The notes under the pieces are model-generated. The model had not been told where the DNA came from, searched no databases, and saw only the letters and a program-made list of their open reading frames with translations. From JAIEOG01 sp964519985 (GTDB taxonomy: Bacteria > Bdellovibrionota > FAC87 > UBA2466): a stretch of 64,000 nucleotides of DNA. How positions within the stretch are numbered: position 1 is the first letter of the stretch; each line of letters opens with the position of its first letter. The translations under genes and the position numbers were made by a program. The DNA lies in assembly GCA_964519985.1 (NCBI GenBank), contig CAZFMF010000010.1, forward strand, positions 1 through 64,000, read 5' to 3'. This document shows, one piece after another, positions 17,297 through 26,266 of the stretch.

Positions 17297-17376
17297 TGTC
17301 TTTGCGAGGAGCGTAGCGACGAAGCAAACTCGCAGCGCTTCGCGCTACGGGATTGCTTCACTTCGTTCGCAATGAC
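17297..17376. repeat. Dispersed palindromic repeat, copy 3
   Basis: This is the cleanest copy: CTTTGCGAGGAGCGTAGCGA at one end, a GCGCTTCGCGC hairpin and TTCGTTCGCAATGAC at the other. It lies between convergent genes and overlaps the 3' end of the thioesterase gene. Confidence 0.85.
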
Positions 17377-17861
17377 TGTCTGGATTCTTTGATCCAGGCG
17401 AGGCGGCGTTCGCGGCGTTCTAGGGCGGCGGCGTGGGCGGCTTTTTCCTCGGCGGTTTTGGGGGTGTCGAAAGCGGGGACTTTCTTGGGGCGGCCGAATT
17501 CGTCGATCGAGACGTAAGTGAGAAACGCATTCGTGGCGCGGCGGGTGTCGCCGGTGATGGCGTTCTCGGCGTCCACCAGCACTTCCGTTTCCATGGAGGT
17601 GCTACCGGCATAGGAAACATTGGCGACGATGCGCACGGTGTAACCGATTTTGATCGGCACGATGAAGTGCAAGTAGTCGATCGAGACCGTGACCACCGGC
17701 GTGCGGCAATAGCGCTGGGCCGCGATGGCGCCGGCGATATCAATCCACCCCATGACCACGCCCCCGAAGATCGTGCCCAGGGCATTGGTATGCGAGGGGA
17801 GAACCAGTTCGGTCATGATCACCGAAGAGCGATCGGAGTGGACGATAGGCGTCTTGGCCAT
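17358..17861 (-). CDS. Acyl-CoA thioesterase, hotdog fold
   Basis: This 167-residue protein carries HTNALGTIFGGVVMGWID, the signature of hotdog acyl-CoA thioesterases of the YciA/BACH group, in which the Asn and following helix form the active site. It would hydrolyse acyl-CoA to free acid and CoA in the cytoplasm. A charged helix (TAEEKAAHAAALERRERR) extends beyond the domain. The final residues SRQSLRTK and the stop codon are read from a dispersed repeat, so the original C-terminus was probably different. The gene lies 1 base downstream of mltG on the same strand. Confidence 0.87.
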   Translation of the reverse strand: MAKTPIVHSDRSSVIMTELVLPSHTNALGTIFGGVVMGWIDIAGAIAAQRYCRTPVVTVSIDYLHFIVPIKIGYTVRIVANVSYAGSTSMETEVLVDAENAITGDTRRATNAFLTYVSIDEFGRPKKVPAFDTPKTAEEKAAHAAALERRERRLAWIKESRQSLRTK

Positions 17862-17862
17862 T

Positions 17863-18891
17863 TTATTTCCTTACCGTGCCGAGTTGCCGAACGGAATTCG
17901 ACTGCCGGGTCGCGCGGTTTCGTTGGTAAAAATCCACGTACTTGTTGTGTTGCTCGTACGTCGACGAAAAGACATGCTCCCCTTTACCATTGGCGACAAA
18001 ATACAGGTAGTCGGTTTTCGCCGGGTTGACCGTCGCGCGCAGGGCGGGCAGTCCGACACTGGCGATCGCGCCGGGCGGTAGGCCGTAGATGGCGTAAGTG
18101 TTGTACGGTGTTGCCGTCTGTAGGTGTTTGCGGGTTAGGTTGCCGTCGAAGTTTTGAATTCCGTAAATCGTGGTCGGGTCGCTCTGCAAGCGCATCTTTT
18201 TTTTCAGGCGATTGTGGAAAACCGAGGAGATGAGTTCGCGTTCATTGGGCACACCGGTTTCTTTTTCGATGATCGACGCCAGCGTCACCAATTGCTCGAG
18301 CGACATTCCTTTATCGCGCGCCGCCTGGATCAAGGTTTGATCCACTTGGGTGAAAAACCGTTGGACCATGCGTTCCACGATCCGCTCTTCGCCATCAATG
18401 CGCGAGAAAGTGTACGTATCCGGATAGAGATACCCTTCCAACGTCGGCGCCTTGAGTTTGTATTTGATGGGACTCTTGCTCGACAGCACGATATCCAAAA
18501 ACTTCTTCGGATCGGCCAGACGTTTGGCGGCCAGGATGCCGGCGATTTGGCGGGAGTTCCATCCTGGCGGAACCGTGATCGCGTGTTCAATGGGGCTCGT
18601 GAAGTAAAGCACCCCCACCGCGTTCAGCGGACCCATCCCCGTCTTAAACGCGTACTCTCCGGCTTTGACGCGGCGGTTTCCGCCGGTCGCGTAGACCAGA
18701 ACTTTGAACAGAAAGGGGCTAGTGAGGACCCCTTGTTCATGGAGCAGGGTACCGATTCGACTCACGGCCACGCCGCGGGGAATCAAAACTTCTCTCGGCT
18801 CACCGCCGGCACCCCGAATGACCGAGAAGGTCGCGAGAAAAGCCACGAAGAGACCGAAAAAAAATACCCAGGTGAGCACGCGTGAGAACAT
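17863..18891 (-). CDS. mltG: Endolytic murein transglycosylase MltG
   Basis: This 342-residue inner-membrane protein has one N-terminal transmembrane helix (residues 5-26), a LysM-like region and the YceG/MltG catalytic domain. The key Glu is near residue 209 in LASIIEKETG. LQSDPTTIYG and YNTYAIYGLPPGAIASVG are conserved family blocks. MltG cleaves nascent glycan strands in the periplasm and sets their length. The length is typical. The ATG is followed by a standard anchor sequence, and the thioesterase gene follows directly. Confidence 0.94.
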   Translation of the reverse strand: MFSRVLTWVFFFGLFVAFLATFSVIRGAGGEPREVLIPRGVAVSRIGTLLHEQGVLTSPFLFKVLVYATGGNRRVKAGEYAFKTGMGPLNAVGVLYFTSPIEHAITVPPGWNSRQIAGILAAKRLADPKKFLDIVLSSKSPIKYKLKAPTLEGYLYPDTYTFSRIDGEERIVERMVQRFFTQVDQTLIQAARDKGMSLEQLVTLASIIEKETGVPNERELISSVFHNRLKKKMRLQSDPTTIYGIQNFDGNLTRKHLQTATPYNTYAIYGLPPGAIASVGLPALRATVNPAKTDYLYFVANGKGEHVFSSTYEQHNKYVDFYQRNRATRQSNSVRQLGTVRK

Positions 18892-18977
18892 GAAGGCTTC
18901 TCCGGGTTTGACGCAGTGTTAGCTCATTCTACCACAGGGGCCTTGGCGCTGCCCCTCCGCCGGGTAGGGCGTTCCGT

Positions 18978-19529
18978 TCACAAAGGGGGACAAGGCGCCT
19001 CGGCCCGACCTTGAATCCGGTGCAACCAATCCAAGAAAAGGAAGAGGTCGGTTTCTTTGCCGTGGATGCCGACTGAGACGATCAGCTTGTCCAAACAGGC
19101 GAAGTGCCGTCCGATATAATCCTCCATCATGGCTCTGCGCGTGGGAGAGGGAGGCATCTCAATCAGTTCCGTAATCACCACTCGGAAGGGCGCGAGTCGG
19201 TAGATTTTATCCTGCGTCGCGGCGGAAGCCATCTCCAAGAAGTGCTCCGCCCGCGATCCGGAATCTTCCACCATGTGAGCTTCTCGGTGGGGGTTGCGTC
19301 GCACAAAGTCTCGCTTCAAGCTGACATTTAGGGTCTCGTGCAAAAGGACCATTCGCCGAAGGATCTGGGTGCCTTCGAGATCGGCATGGAGATAGATTTT
19401 GGGAAGGCTTTCTTGGTCGCCTTCGACGAGCTTGGTCGTTGCCGCCCAGGCCTGAGCCAAGAGGTCGTCCGGAACCTCTCCCAACGTAGAAGGTAACGCA
19501 CTCAATCCCCGCAGCTCAACCATATGCAT
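18978..19529 (-). CDS. Unknown protein following a GT9 glycosyltransferase
   Basis: The ATG at 19529 gives a 183-residue product; the frame stays open further upstream but there it is antisense-shifted sequence of the GT9 gene. The protein has no signal peptide, membrane helix or recognised domain. It looks helical, with acidic and basic stretches (REAHMVEDSGSRAEHFLEM). It begins 23 bases after the GT9 stop and is probably the last gene of the operon that starts at 24411. ATG 19523 is an equally possible start. Function unknown. Confidence 0.55.
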   Translation of the reverse strand: MHMVELRGLSALPSTLGEVPDDLLAQAWAATTKLVEGDQESLPKIYLHADLEGTQILRRMVLLHETLNVSLKRDFVRRNPHREAHMVEDSGSRAEHFLEMASAATQDKIYRLAPFRVVITELIEMPPSPTRRAMMEDYIGRHFACLDKLIVSVGIHGKETDLFLFLDWLHRIQGRAEAPCPPL

Positions 19530-19552
19530 GGCTGAGACTGCACGGCAACGGT

Positions 19553-20560
19553 TTAGGTGGCGGGAGTGGGGAGCCAGCGGCGGAACGCCCAGGTCATTTC
19601 CAGCGCGGACGGGAAGCGATGGAGCAGGCCGCGTTTCAAGATTCGGTCTTGCGGATTGAGTTTGGTAAACCAGCGCTGCGCATCGCCGCCGCTTAAGATT
19701 CCGAGCGAGCGTACATTGAGTGCGCGAGCCAGATGCAACGGGCCCGAGTCCACCGCCACGACGCCATCGAGCCGCTGCAGGTAGGCGCCGAGCGTGCGGA
19801 ACGTGGAAGGGAAACAAAGCTGCACCCGATCGGGTTGATAGCAACGCTCACGCAAGACTTCCATTTGGGCGCAATCCGACGGCGCTCCGAAAAGAAAAAG
19901 GCGGGCGGCGTTGGGGACACGTGTCGCCTGGGGCAAAAAAGATTCCCACCGCTGCATGGGGTGCGATCGGTTTTTCAACCCCGCAAACGGGCAAAAGCCC
20001 AACCACAAACCGTTTTTTTCGCCCATCAGTTTCAGGGCTTCGCGGTGATCTTCGGCGGTGAGTTCGGGCGCGGTGGCCACGGATTCCAAGCGCGGGACTA
20101 GGTCAGCCGCAAACGCCTGGGATAAGAGCAATGCGATGTTTAAAGTCTCGTCGCGTTTCGCGGGCGAGTTGCGCGGCAGCTTTAAGAGATTCACCGTTTC
20201 GGAAAGCCGGGTGTCCTTCAAGCTTAGGGCATATTTTTCCGTGGCCTTGAAAAGTGCGAGCAGGCGGTCCGTCTCTTCAAAGGGATCGCAGAGCAGGCTG
20301 ACGACCCGAGAAAAGGCCGGTGGCAGGCCATGGTGGGCTAAGTGCGTTTGGAGGACTTCGGCCTTCAGTAAGCTCCAATGCGGCGGTAGGCGGTGGATCC
20401 GAATTCCCGGTTCAGTTTCGAAAAGCGACGCGTTGTGCGCCGAAACCAAGACGTGCAGATCGAGCTTCGGCGCGGCGGCTTTGAGCGCGCGCAACGCGGG
20501 CAACGTCTTGATCGCATCGCCCGCCTTATCGTGGCGAAGCAGCAAACACGGTCCACTCAT
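19553..20560 (-). CDS. Glycosyltransferase family 9 (heptosyltransferase-like)
   Basis: The 335-residue protein opens with LLLRHDKAGDAIKTLPALRAL, the N-terminal block of GT9/heptosyltransferases, and has the C-terminal nucleotide-sugar block VVAVDSGPLHLARALNV. Such enzymes add heptose or other sugars to lipopolysaccharide core on the cytoplasmic face of the inner membrane. Its start codon overlaps the stop of the AstD-like gene (TAATG), so it is translationally coupled to it. A second, more typical GT9 is at 40175. The sugar specificity is unknown. Confidence 0.85.
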   Translation of the reverse strand: MSGPCLLLRHDKAGDAIKTLPALRALKAAAPKLDLHVLVSAHNASLFETEPGIRIHRLPPHWSLLKAEVLQTHLAHHGLPPAFSRVVSLLCDPFEETDRLLALFKATEKYALSLKDTRLSETVNLLKLPRNSPAKRDETLNIALLLSQAFAADLVPRLESVATAPELTAEDHREALKLMGEKNGLWLGFCPFAGLKNRSHPMQRWESFLPQATRVPNAARLFLFGAPSDCAQMEVLRERCYQPDRVQLCFPSTFRTLGAYLQRLDGVVAVDSGPLHLARALNVRSLGILSGGDAQRWFTKLNPQDRILKRGLLHRFPSALEMTWAFRRWLPTPAT

Positions 20561-22083
20561 TAAGTCTCACTCCGGGGCAGAGACTTGGGCAGGTGGTTCG
20601 CGTCCCACGGGATAAGCCGCTGGGTCGATGCCACGGGGTAAGTGCATTGCTGCCACGCCAGACTCCCCAAGGGGCGAGAGTTTCCACTCTTCTTCAAACC
20701 GCCCCGCGGAAGCCGGTAGGTTTCGGTGTGGGTGGGCCGATTCCAGTGAAGCGTTCCCACACGCACACTTTCACCGATGCGGTGAAAAATATCCCGGCTC
20801 TGCGAATAAACCGAAGCAACCAAGCCGTGCTGAGAGAGGTTGAGGATCTCAATCGCTTCATCCACGTCTTCGACCGAATACAGGGCGACGTTGGGTCCAA
20901 AGATTTCGCTCTTTTGGTAAACGCTCTTGGGATCCGCTTTTTCTACGCGGTGGATGGATGGCGAAACATAATGCCCCTTCGGATTTCGCTCCAGAGATTT
21001 GCCGCGCATGATTTCCTCGCAGCCTTCACGCACCGCAATCCCTTGGTAGCGAATATAATTCTCTACCGCTTCGTCGTTGAGCAGTGGTCCCATGAACGGG
21101 GTTTCGGTCGAAGGGTTGTAGCCGTAACCGACCGAACACTTCTTCGCCAGCGCGTGGAAGTCCTTTTGAAAACGGTCGACCAAGGTTTTGTGGACTAGGA
21201 CGCGGCTGGCGGTGGTGCGGCGTTGGCCGGTGGTCAAAAAAGCGGAAAGCAACGTCTCGTGCAACGCTTGAGTGTAGTCGGCGTCATTCCAAATCAGAAT
21301 CCCGTTCTTGCCCACCATATCGAGCACGACAATCTTGTCGTAGTCGGACGAGGTTTGCTTTTTGATCTTCAGTCCCGTTTCGTACGACCCGGTGTACAGC
21401 ACGACCTGAATATCGGGGTGCGAAACCAGGCGCCGCGACACTTCCGCATCGCCCTGAATGAGATTGAATACGCCCGCGGGAATCTGGGCATCGTGCATCA
21501 TCTCGGCGATGAATTGCCCGACGAGCGGCGCGTGCCGTGAGGCTTTCAAGACCACGGTGTTCCCGTAAGCCAATGCGGGGATGAGATGCAGGTGCACATC
21601 GGAAACCGGCGAAATGCCCGGGGCCACCACCGCGACAATCCCGCGGGGGTAGTGCATCACGCGAGTTGCGATCCCGTGATTGTCTTGGTCGGTGCTGTAC
21701 TCCAGCGGCGCGGTCTTGGCCGAGTCGAGGTAATACTCAATCGCGATCAGCGTCTCTTCCACTTCGTCGCGGGCTTCCCAGAAAGGCTTCCCGGTTTCAA
21801 ATGAAACGAGCTGAGCCAATGCATCGGCGCGATCCGACATCACCGAACGGTAATGCGAAACGGCGGCGAGCCGATCGGAGAGCAGCATGCGTCGCCAAGC
21901 GGGAACGCCGCGTTGGGCGGCCAAAACCGCTTCGTTCACATGTTCATAACTAAACGGGCATTTCACCGCGGGAGAATCGAGGTCGCCGGGATTGCGACTG
22001 AGAATCTCTCCATGACTTTCATTGATGCCGACGAAATGTCCCAGAAGGTAGCTGCCACGGTACTGGCGTTGCGGAATGTTCAT
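20560..22083 (-). CDS. AstD-like aldehyde dehydrogenase lacking catalytic Cys and Glu
   Basis: The 507-residue protein is full length for succinylglutamate semialdehyde dehydrogenase and keeps family blocks such as NPGDLDSP, YPRGIVAVVAP and VLYTGSYETGLKI. The nucleophile motif GQRCTC is replaced by GQRRTT (about residue 288), so the essential Cys is Arg. The general-base motif LEMGGNNP reads LDMVGKNG, with Asp for Glu. It can therefore hardly act as a dehydrogenase. It follows astA by 13 bases and is coupled to the GT9 gene. It may be a binding or regulatory pseudoenzyme. The ATG at 22083 precedes the first conserved block. Confidence 0.85.
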   Translation of the reverse strand: MNIPQRQYRGSYLLGHFVGINESHGEILSRNPGDLDSPAVKCPFSYEHVNEAVLAAQRGVPAWRRMLLSDRLAAVSHYRSVMSDRADALAQLVSFETGKPFWEARDEVEETLIAIEYYLDSAKTAPLEYSTDQDNHGIATRVMHYPRGIVAVVAPGISPVSDVHLHLIPALAYGNTVVLKASRHAPLVGQFIAEMMHDAQIPAGVFNLIQGDAEVSRRLVSHPDIQVVLYTGSYETGLKIKKQTSSDYDKIVVLDMVGKNGILIWNDADYTQALHETLLSAFLTTGQRRTTASRVLVHKTLVDRFQKDFHALAKKCSVGYGYNPSTETPFMGPLLNDEAVENYIRYQGIAVREGCEEIMRGKSLERNPKGHYVSPSIHRVEKADPKSVYQKSEIFGPNVALYSVEDVDEAIEILNLSQHGLVASVYSQSRDIFHRIGESVRVGTLHWNRPTHTETYRLPRGGLKKSGNSRPLGSLAWQQCTYPVASTQRLIPWDANHLPKSLPRSET

Positions 22084-22096
22084 AAGACAAAAGCTA

Positions 22097-23125
22097 CTAG
22101 GAAAGCGGCATGGCGTAAACGGTATCGCCACCTTCCAATTGCAAAAGCTCCATGACGGCTTTCGGGAGGTGGGCGGCGCCACGTGTCACTTCAATCGGGC
22201 TCTGGCACGCCACAAACCGATTCTTGTTGAGGCTGCCGAGGAGCATGGGTTCTTTGTTTTTGCGTTTCAGCGGTTCGCGTCCAACACGCAATTTCTTCGT
22301 GTCGCGCATGATGGTGATCTTGTCGGTCTCCGCCCAATAGTGAGGCCCGCCGTCAAACGGGTCGATGTGCTGCTTCCAACGGAACCCGATTTTCTCCAGC
22401 ATATGCTTCACGGGCTCGGTCGCTTCACCCACTTTTCCGATCGCGTCGCGGGCCTCGCCGGGCAGCAGGCAAGTGTAGATTTCGCCCTTCGGGAAAAGGC
22501 TCGTGACGAACTCTTTATTCTTGCGCGAAAGCACATCCGCTTCGGGGTACGACAGGTTGGTAAATTTTCGGCCCAAGCTTTCCCAGAGCACGCTTTCACC
22601 GTTTTCGGTGAGCGGTGGCATGAGTTCGGAAAGTACGCGGTCCTTGAAAAGGCGGCGGCGCATCTTCATAAAGAGAAAACGCGCGAAGGAAAGCTGGCGC
22701 CCGAGTTTGGCCGCGTGCCCGCGATATTGGGGGTTGAGAACGAGCCCACCAATTTCGGTCGGGCCGTCTTCGTCAAAGCGCATGCGCAAAACATTGTGGA
22801 TGATCCCGCTATGGATCGTTTCCGAATACTTTTGCACTTCTTTCAGTTCAAAATACATATGCGGCTCGGTGGGATCGCCGTGGCGGGCGATGATCATCGA
22901 GCTGCCAATGATATTGCTGGTCAACACATCTTCTAAAACAAAGATGTATTCGCGGGCGAATTTGTCTTCGATTTCTCCGTTGAAGGAATCGATGGAGACT
23001 TGGATCTTGTGTTTCAAGATGTCCCGATCGTCCGGGAGATTGATGAAATAGACCTCCTGGCTCAGGGCAAAAAGCCCTTCCAGATCTTCTTCGCGTGCGC
23101 TGCGAACAATAAAACCCGGCTCCAT
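22097..23125 (-). CDS. astA: Arginine N-succinyltransferase family protein (AstA)
   Basis: AstA transfers succinate from succinyl-CoA to the alpha-amino group of arginine (or ornithine), the first step of the AST pathway. The 342-residue product has the family pattern: FIVRSAREEDLEGLFALS at the N-terminus, the GNAT-like core GPTEIGGLVLNPQYRGHAAKLGRQLS, and FEGGPHYWAE-type sequence (FDGGPHYWAETDKI). A strong GGGAGGAG site precedes the ATG. It starts 2 bases after the M20 peptidase stop. The rest of the AST pathway (astB, astC, astE) is absent here, and the AstD partner looks inactive, so the real substrate may differ. Confidence 0.88.
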   Translation of the reverse strand: MEPGFIVRSAREEDLEGLFALSQEVYFINLPDDRDILKHKIQVSIDSFNGEIEDKFAREYIFVLEDVLTSNIIGSSMIIARHGDPTEPHMYFELKEVQKYSETIHSGIIHNVLRMRFDEDGPTEIGGLVLNPQYRGHAAKLGRQLSFARFLFMKMRRRLFKDRVLSELMPPLTENGESVLWESLGRKFTNLSYPEADVLSRKNKEFVTSLFPKGEIYTCLLPGEARDAIGKVGEATEPVKHMLEKIGFRWKQHIDPFDGGPHYWAETDKITIMRDTKKLRVGREPLKRKNKEPMLLGSLNKNRFVACQSPIEVTRGAAHLPKAVMELLQLEGGDTVYAMPLS

Positions 23126-23127
23126 TT

Positions 23128-24411
23128 TCAACGCTCCTCCCAGGGGCGTTCTAAAAGTTCTTTGTAGAATCGTGTCGCCACTCGGATTTGATTCAGACGG
23201 TTGTGTTCGTTCGGTTTGTGCACATTCCCCACGCTGATCCCCGGACCGAAGACAATCGCTTGCGCCCCGTTCTGGTGATAGACCGCGGCTTCGGTGCTCG
23301 AGGCCTTCGTCTTTTTCACGGGTTTCACCCCGCAGTCCTTCAAAGCGGCAGAGGCCGCTTTCATCAAGGTATTGTCTTTGTCCCCGGCGAGCGGCAGGTC
23401 CACGGTGATCTCCACCCATCGGCCCGACTTCGGCAAGAGGGGAATGAGTTGGGCCTTCACCTTTTGAGGATCGATCCCGGGAAGCGTGCGTAGATCAAAA
23501 GTTAGCTCCACTCTCCCGGACAGCGTCCGCGCTAAGTTCCAACTCAAGGTGGTGACCGAGGGCGAAAAGCGTGAGTCTCGCGTCTTGCGCAGCGCTTTCT
23601 CGAGGCCTTGAACGGCCTGGACAAAGTCGAGAAGCTCCTGGGTCGCCGTGCCGGTTTCGGCAACCAAGCTGGCCCGGCTGGACTCCGGCACCCGGTTGGA
23701 ATTCGTCCCGGCTTCTAAAGACACCATTCCCCAACGCTTGCGCCCGATTTCCTGAAAGGCTTTCGACAACGCATTCACCCCCAATTGCGGCGTGGAGCTA
23801 TGGGCGGCTTTGCCGCTCCAGTCCTTAGTAAAGTCGGGTTTCGCGGTCTCGAGCGGCAGGGAGGCCGTCCCAATCACGTGGCCTTTGTGGGCGTAAATCA
23901 ATTCCAAGTCAGACGGCTCGCCGACGACTGCGTACTTAGGAGTGACTTGCTTGTCGGCAAAGAGCATTTGGACGCCGACTAGGCCGCGTTCCTCGCCGTA
24001 AGTCCCTACCAGGGCAAAGGGGCGCTGCACATTTTTGGCGTGGCGCATCGCCCAGAGCTTACAGAGGAAATCGATTTTCACGTCCGCCGTGCCCAGACCA
24101 TAGACTCGGCCGCCGACCCAGGTCGCCTTGAAGGGATCGTTCCCGGTCTTGGTCCAGTGCCGGGTATCGCCCCCGGAAACCGTGTCTAAATGGGTGTTGA
24201 AAAGGAGGAGATCGGGGTGATCGGGGCGTTGGTTAAAAGCAATCAAGTTAAAGAAATCCTGCCCATTCTCCCGCACCCGGTGTTCCAGGATTTTCAGCCC
24301 ACTCTCCTGAATGAGGGGGGTGAGAAAGGCGACCACCTCGGCATTGCTGCGCTGGGTTTCGCTATTGATCCCGATAATCCGGTCAATCCAATGAGTGGGA
24401 AAGAGTTCCAT
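23128..24411 (-). CDS. M20 family metallopeptidase (ArgE/DapE-like)
   Basis: This 427-residue cytoplasmic enzyme has the di-zinc ligand motifs of M20 hydrolases: FNTHLDTVSGGD, GTADVKIDFL and TYGEERGLVG (catalytic Glu-Glu), and a dimerisation-domain GKAAHSSTPQLGVNA. Family members remove acyl groups from acyl-amino acids or cut short peptides. As first gene of the run with astA, it may release or deacylate an acylated amino acid handled by AstA; this is inference. No signal peptide is present. Confidence 0.87.
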   Translation of the reverse strand: MELFPTHWIDRIIGINSETQRSNAEVVAFLTPLIQESGLKILEHRVRENGQDFFNLIAFNQRPDHPDLLLFNTHLDTVSGGDTRHWTKTGNDPFKATWVGGRVYGLGTADVKIDFLCKLWAMRHAKNVQRPFALVGTYGEERGLVGVQMLFADKQVTPKYAVVGEPSDLELIYAHKGHVIGTASLPLETAKPDFTKDWSGKAAHSSTPQLGVNALSKAFQEIGRKRWGMVSLEAGTNSNRVPESSRASLVAETGTATQELLDFVQAVQGLEKALRKTRDSRFSPSVTTLSWNLARTLSGRVELTFDLRTLPGIDPQKVKAQLIPLLPKSGRWVEITVDLPLAGDKDNTLMKAASAALKDCGVKPVKKTKASSTEAAVYHQNGAQAIVFGPGISVGNVHKPNEHNRLNQIRVATRFYKELLERPWEER

Positions 24412-24596
24412 GCAAGGGGACTAGGAGTATCGTGCCCTCATAAACATTGTCAAAACCCGCCTCAAGGCATTGAATTTGTGCCTAAAACTGCTTCCCGCCT
24501 TGTGGCGGTCAAGCGTGCTGTGGTAATCGTCAACCGACTTTTGAATGACCGCGTCACTGGGACGCTTTCATCCAGGGGTCTTCGCAAAGGACCGCG

Positions 24597-25370
24597 GTGT
24601 CGGATCGAATCAAAGGCTGGCCTGAGCTCAAGGAGCAGGTGCAGAAACTTCTGCATTACGACTTCAAAGACCCCTCCCTTTTATGTGAAGCCCTCACCCA
24701 TTCCTCCTTTTCCAATGAAGATCGCAAACTGAATCCCACCCTAGCTGCGTTTTCGGACAATGAACGCCTCGAGTTCCTCGGCGACGCCGTGATTGGACTC
24801 GTCGTGGCGGAATTGCTCATGGAGCGGTTCCGCGAGGCCTCCGAAGGGAAGCTTTCGCGATGGCGCAGTTACCTCGTGAGCCGACGGCACTTGGCCGAAA
24901 TCGCGGCTGAATCCCGGCTGGGAGAGGCGATTCTTTTGGGGCAGGGCGAACGCCGCACCGGGGGTGCGGAAAAGCGCTCGATTTTGGCGGCGGCGTTGGA
25001 AGCGATCGTGGGCGCGGTCTATTTCGATGGCGGCCTCGAGGCGGTCACCCCGCTTCTGCGCCGACTCTTTCACCACGCGTTGGAACAGCTGGCTTTGCAC
25101 CCCCACGCGCCGGTCCCCAGCCTCGACAACAAGACGTATTTGCAGGAAGTGACCCAGTCTCTGTATAAATCGACCCCGTCCTATCGATTGGTAGAGGCTT
25201 GGGGGCCGGAACATGAGAAGACATTCCGCGTAGAGATCCTCGTGGACGGTCGCTTCATGGGCACCGGCGACGGGCGGAGTAAGAAAGAAGCCGAACAGCG
25301 GGCGGCCAGTCTCGCGCTCGAAAGCTTGGAACGCGAGCGCAAAGAGCCGCCCCCGGAGATGCAGTCATGA
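24597..25370 (+). CDS. rnc: Ribonuclease III
   Basis: RNase III cleaves double-stranded RNA in rRNA processing and mRNA decay. The signature NERLEFLGDAVIGLVVAELL is intact, with the acidic residues of the second catalytic cluster in EAIVGAVYFDGG. The C-terminal dsRNA-binding domain is seen in NKTYLQEVTQ and GDGRSKKEAEQRAASLALE. At 257 residues it is slightly long because of a linker. The GTG start follows AAAGGA. It overlaps era by 4 bases (ATGA). Confidence 0.95.
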   Translation: MSDRIKGWPELKEQVQKLLHYDFKDPSLLCEALTHSSFSNEDRKLNPTLAAFSDNERLEFLGDAVIGLVVAELLMERFREASEGKLSRWRSYLVSRRHLAEIAAESRLGEAILLGQGERRTGGAEKRSILAAALEAIVGAVYFDGGLEAVTPLLRRLFHHALEQLALHPHAPVPSLDNKTYLQEVTQSLYKSTPSYRLVEAWGPEHEKTFRVEILVDGRFMGTGDGRSKKEAEQRAASLALESLERERKEPPPEMQS

Positions 25371-26266
25371 ATACGGAATTTCGCAGCGGGTTTGTAGGAA
25401 TTGTGGGTCCCACCAATTCTGGAAAATCGACTTTGATGAATGCGCTGCTGGGGAAGAAACTCAGCATCGTTTCGCCGCGCGCACAAACGACCTACCACGG
25501 CATCCGCGGGATTGAGACCACGCAAGAAGAACAGGTCATTTACGTCGATACCCCCGGGTTTCAACGGGGACGTGAATCCATCGCCCGCCTTTTGAATCGG
25601 GTGGCGGACAACAATGCCAAAGATTGCGACATGTTGATCTGGGTTTTCGATGCCTCGTCGAAAAACGTCCCGCGCCAGATCGATCAATTGAAATTGCGCA
25701 TCGGCCAGAAGCCGCCCGAAAAGTCGCTCTGCCTCTTGAATAAGGTCGATCTGCTCCCGAAGACGGCGCTTTTGCCGATGTTGGCCGAGATTGGCGCGAT
25801 GGGATTGTTTGGGGAAATCATCCCGATCTCCGCCCGTAAAGGCGACGGGCTCGATCGCATCACGCGCTTTTTGAAGCCCAAACTCCCGCCGGGTCAGCAC
25901 TGGTACGCGCCGGGCGAGATCACCGACCGGCCGAAAGACTTCGTGCTCAGCGAATTCATTCGGGAGAAAATCTACCGCGCCACCCGCCAGGAAATTCCCT
26001 ACTCGGTTTGGGTGGAGATGGAGAATTGGCCCACCGAAGAAGCGAAGGTTCCTACGTACCACGCCATCTTGCATGTCGATTCGGAATCGCGGCGGGGGAT
26101 TTTGATCGGCAAGGGCGGCGAGATGCTCAAGCGCATCGGTACGGAAGCGCGCAAAGAAATCGAAGCTTTCTTGGGGCAACACATCTGCTTGAAGCTGCAC
26201 GTGCAAGTGCAGCCGAAATGGCGCGAAGACGACCGTCACATCAAGAAGTACCTGGAGCTGGAATAA
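25367..26266 (+). CDS. era: GTPase Era
   Basis: Era binds 16S rRNA and supports 30S assembly. The 299-residue protein has the G1 motif GPTNSGKST, G3 VDTPG and G4 NKVD, and a C-terminal KH domain with ILIGKGGEMLKRIGTEAR. It overlaps rnc and is followed by der without a gap, giving an rnc-era-der translation and ribosome-assembly operon. Confidence 0.95.
   Translation: MNTEFRSGFVGIVGPTNSGKSTLMNALLGKKLSIVSPRAQTTYHGIRGIETTQEEQVIYVDTPGFQRGRESIARLLNRVADNNAKDCDMLIWVFDASSKNVPRQIDQLKLRIGQKPPEKSLCLLNKVDLLPKTALLPMLAEIGAMGLFGEIIPISARKGDGLDRITRFLKPKLPPGQHWYAPGEITDRPKDFVLSEFIREKIYRATRQEIPYSVWVEMENWPTEEAKVPTYHAILHVDSESRRGILIGKGGEMLKRIGTEARKEIEAFLGQHICLKLHVQVQPKWREDDRHIKKYLELE

Noticed and set aside
18154..18885. 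Plus-strand frame of 243 codons
   Set aside because: Antisense to mltG, which has all catalytic motifs.
22076..22936. Plus-strand frame of 286 codons
   Set aside because: It is antisense to astA, whose motifs are clear. Long antisense frames are expected at this GC content.
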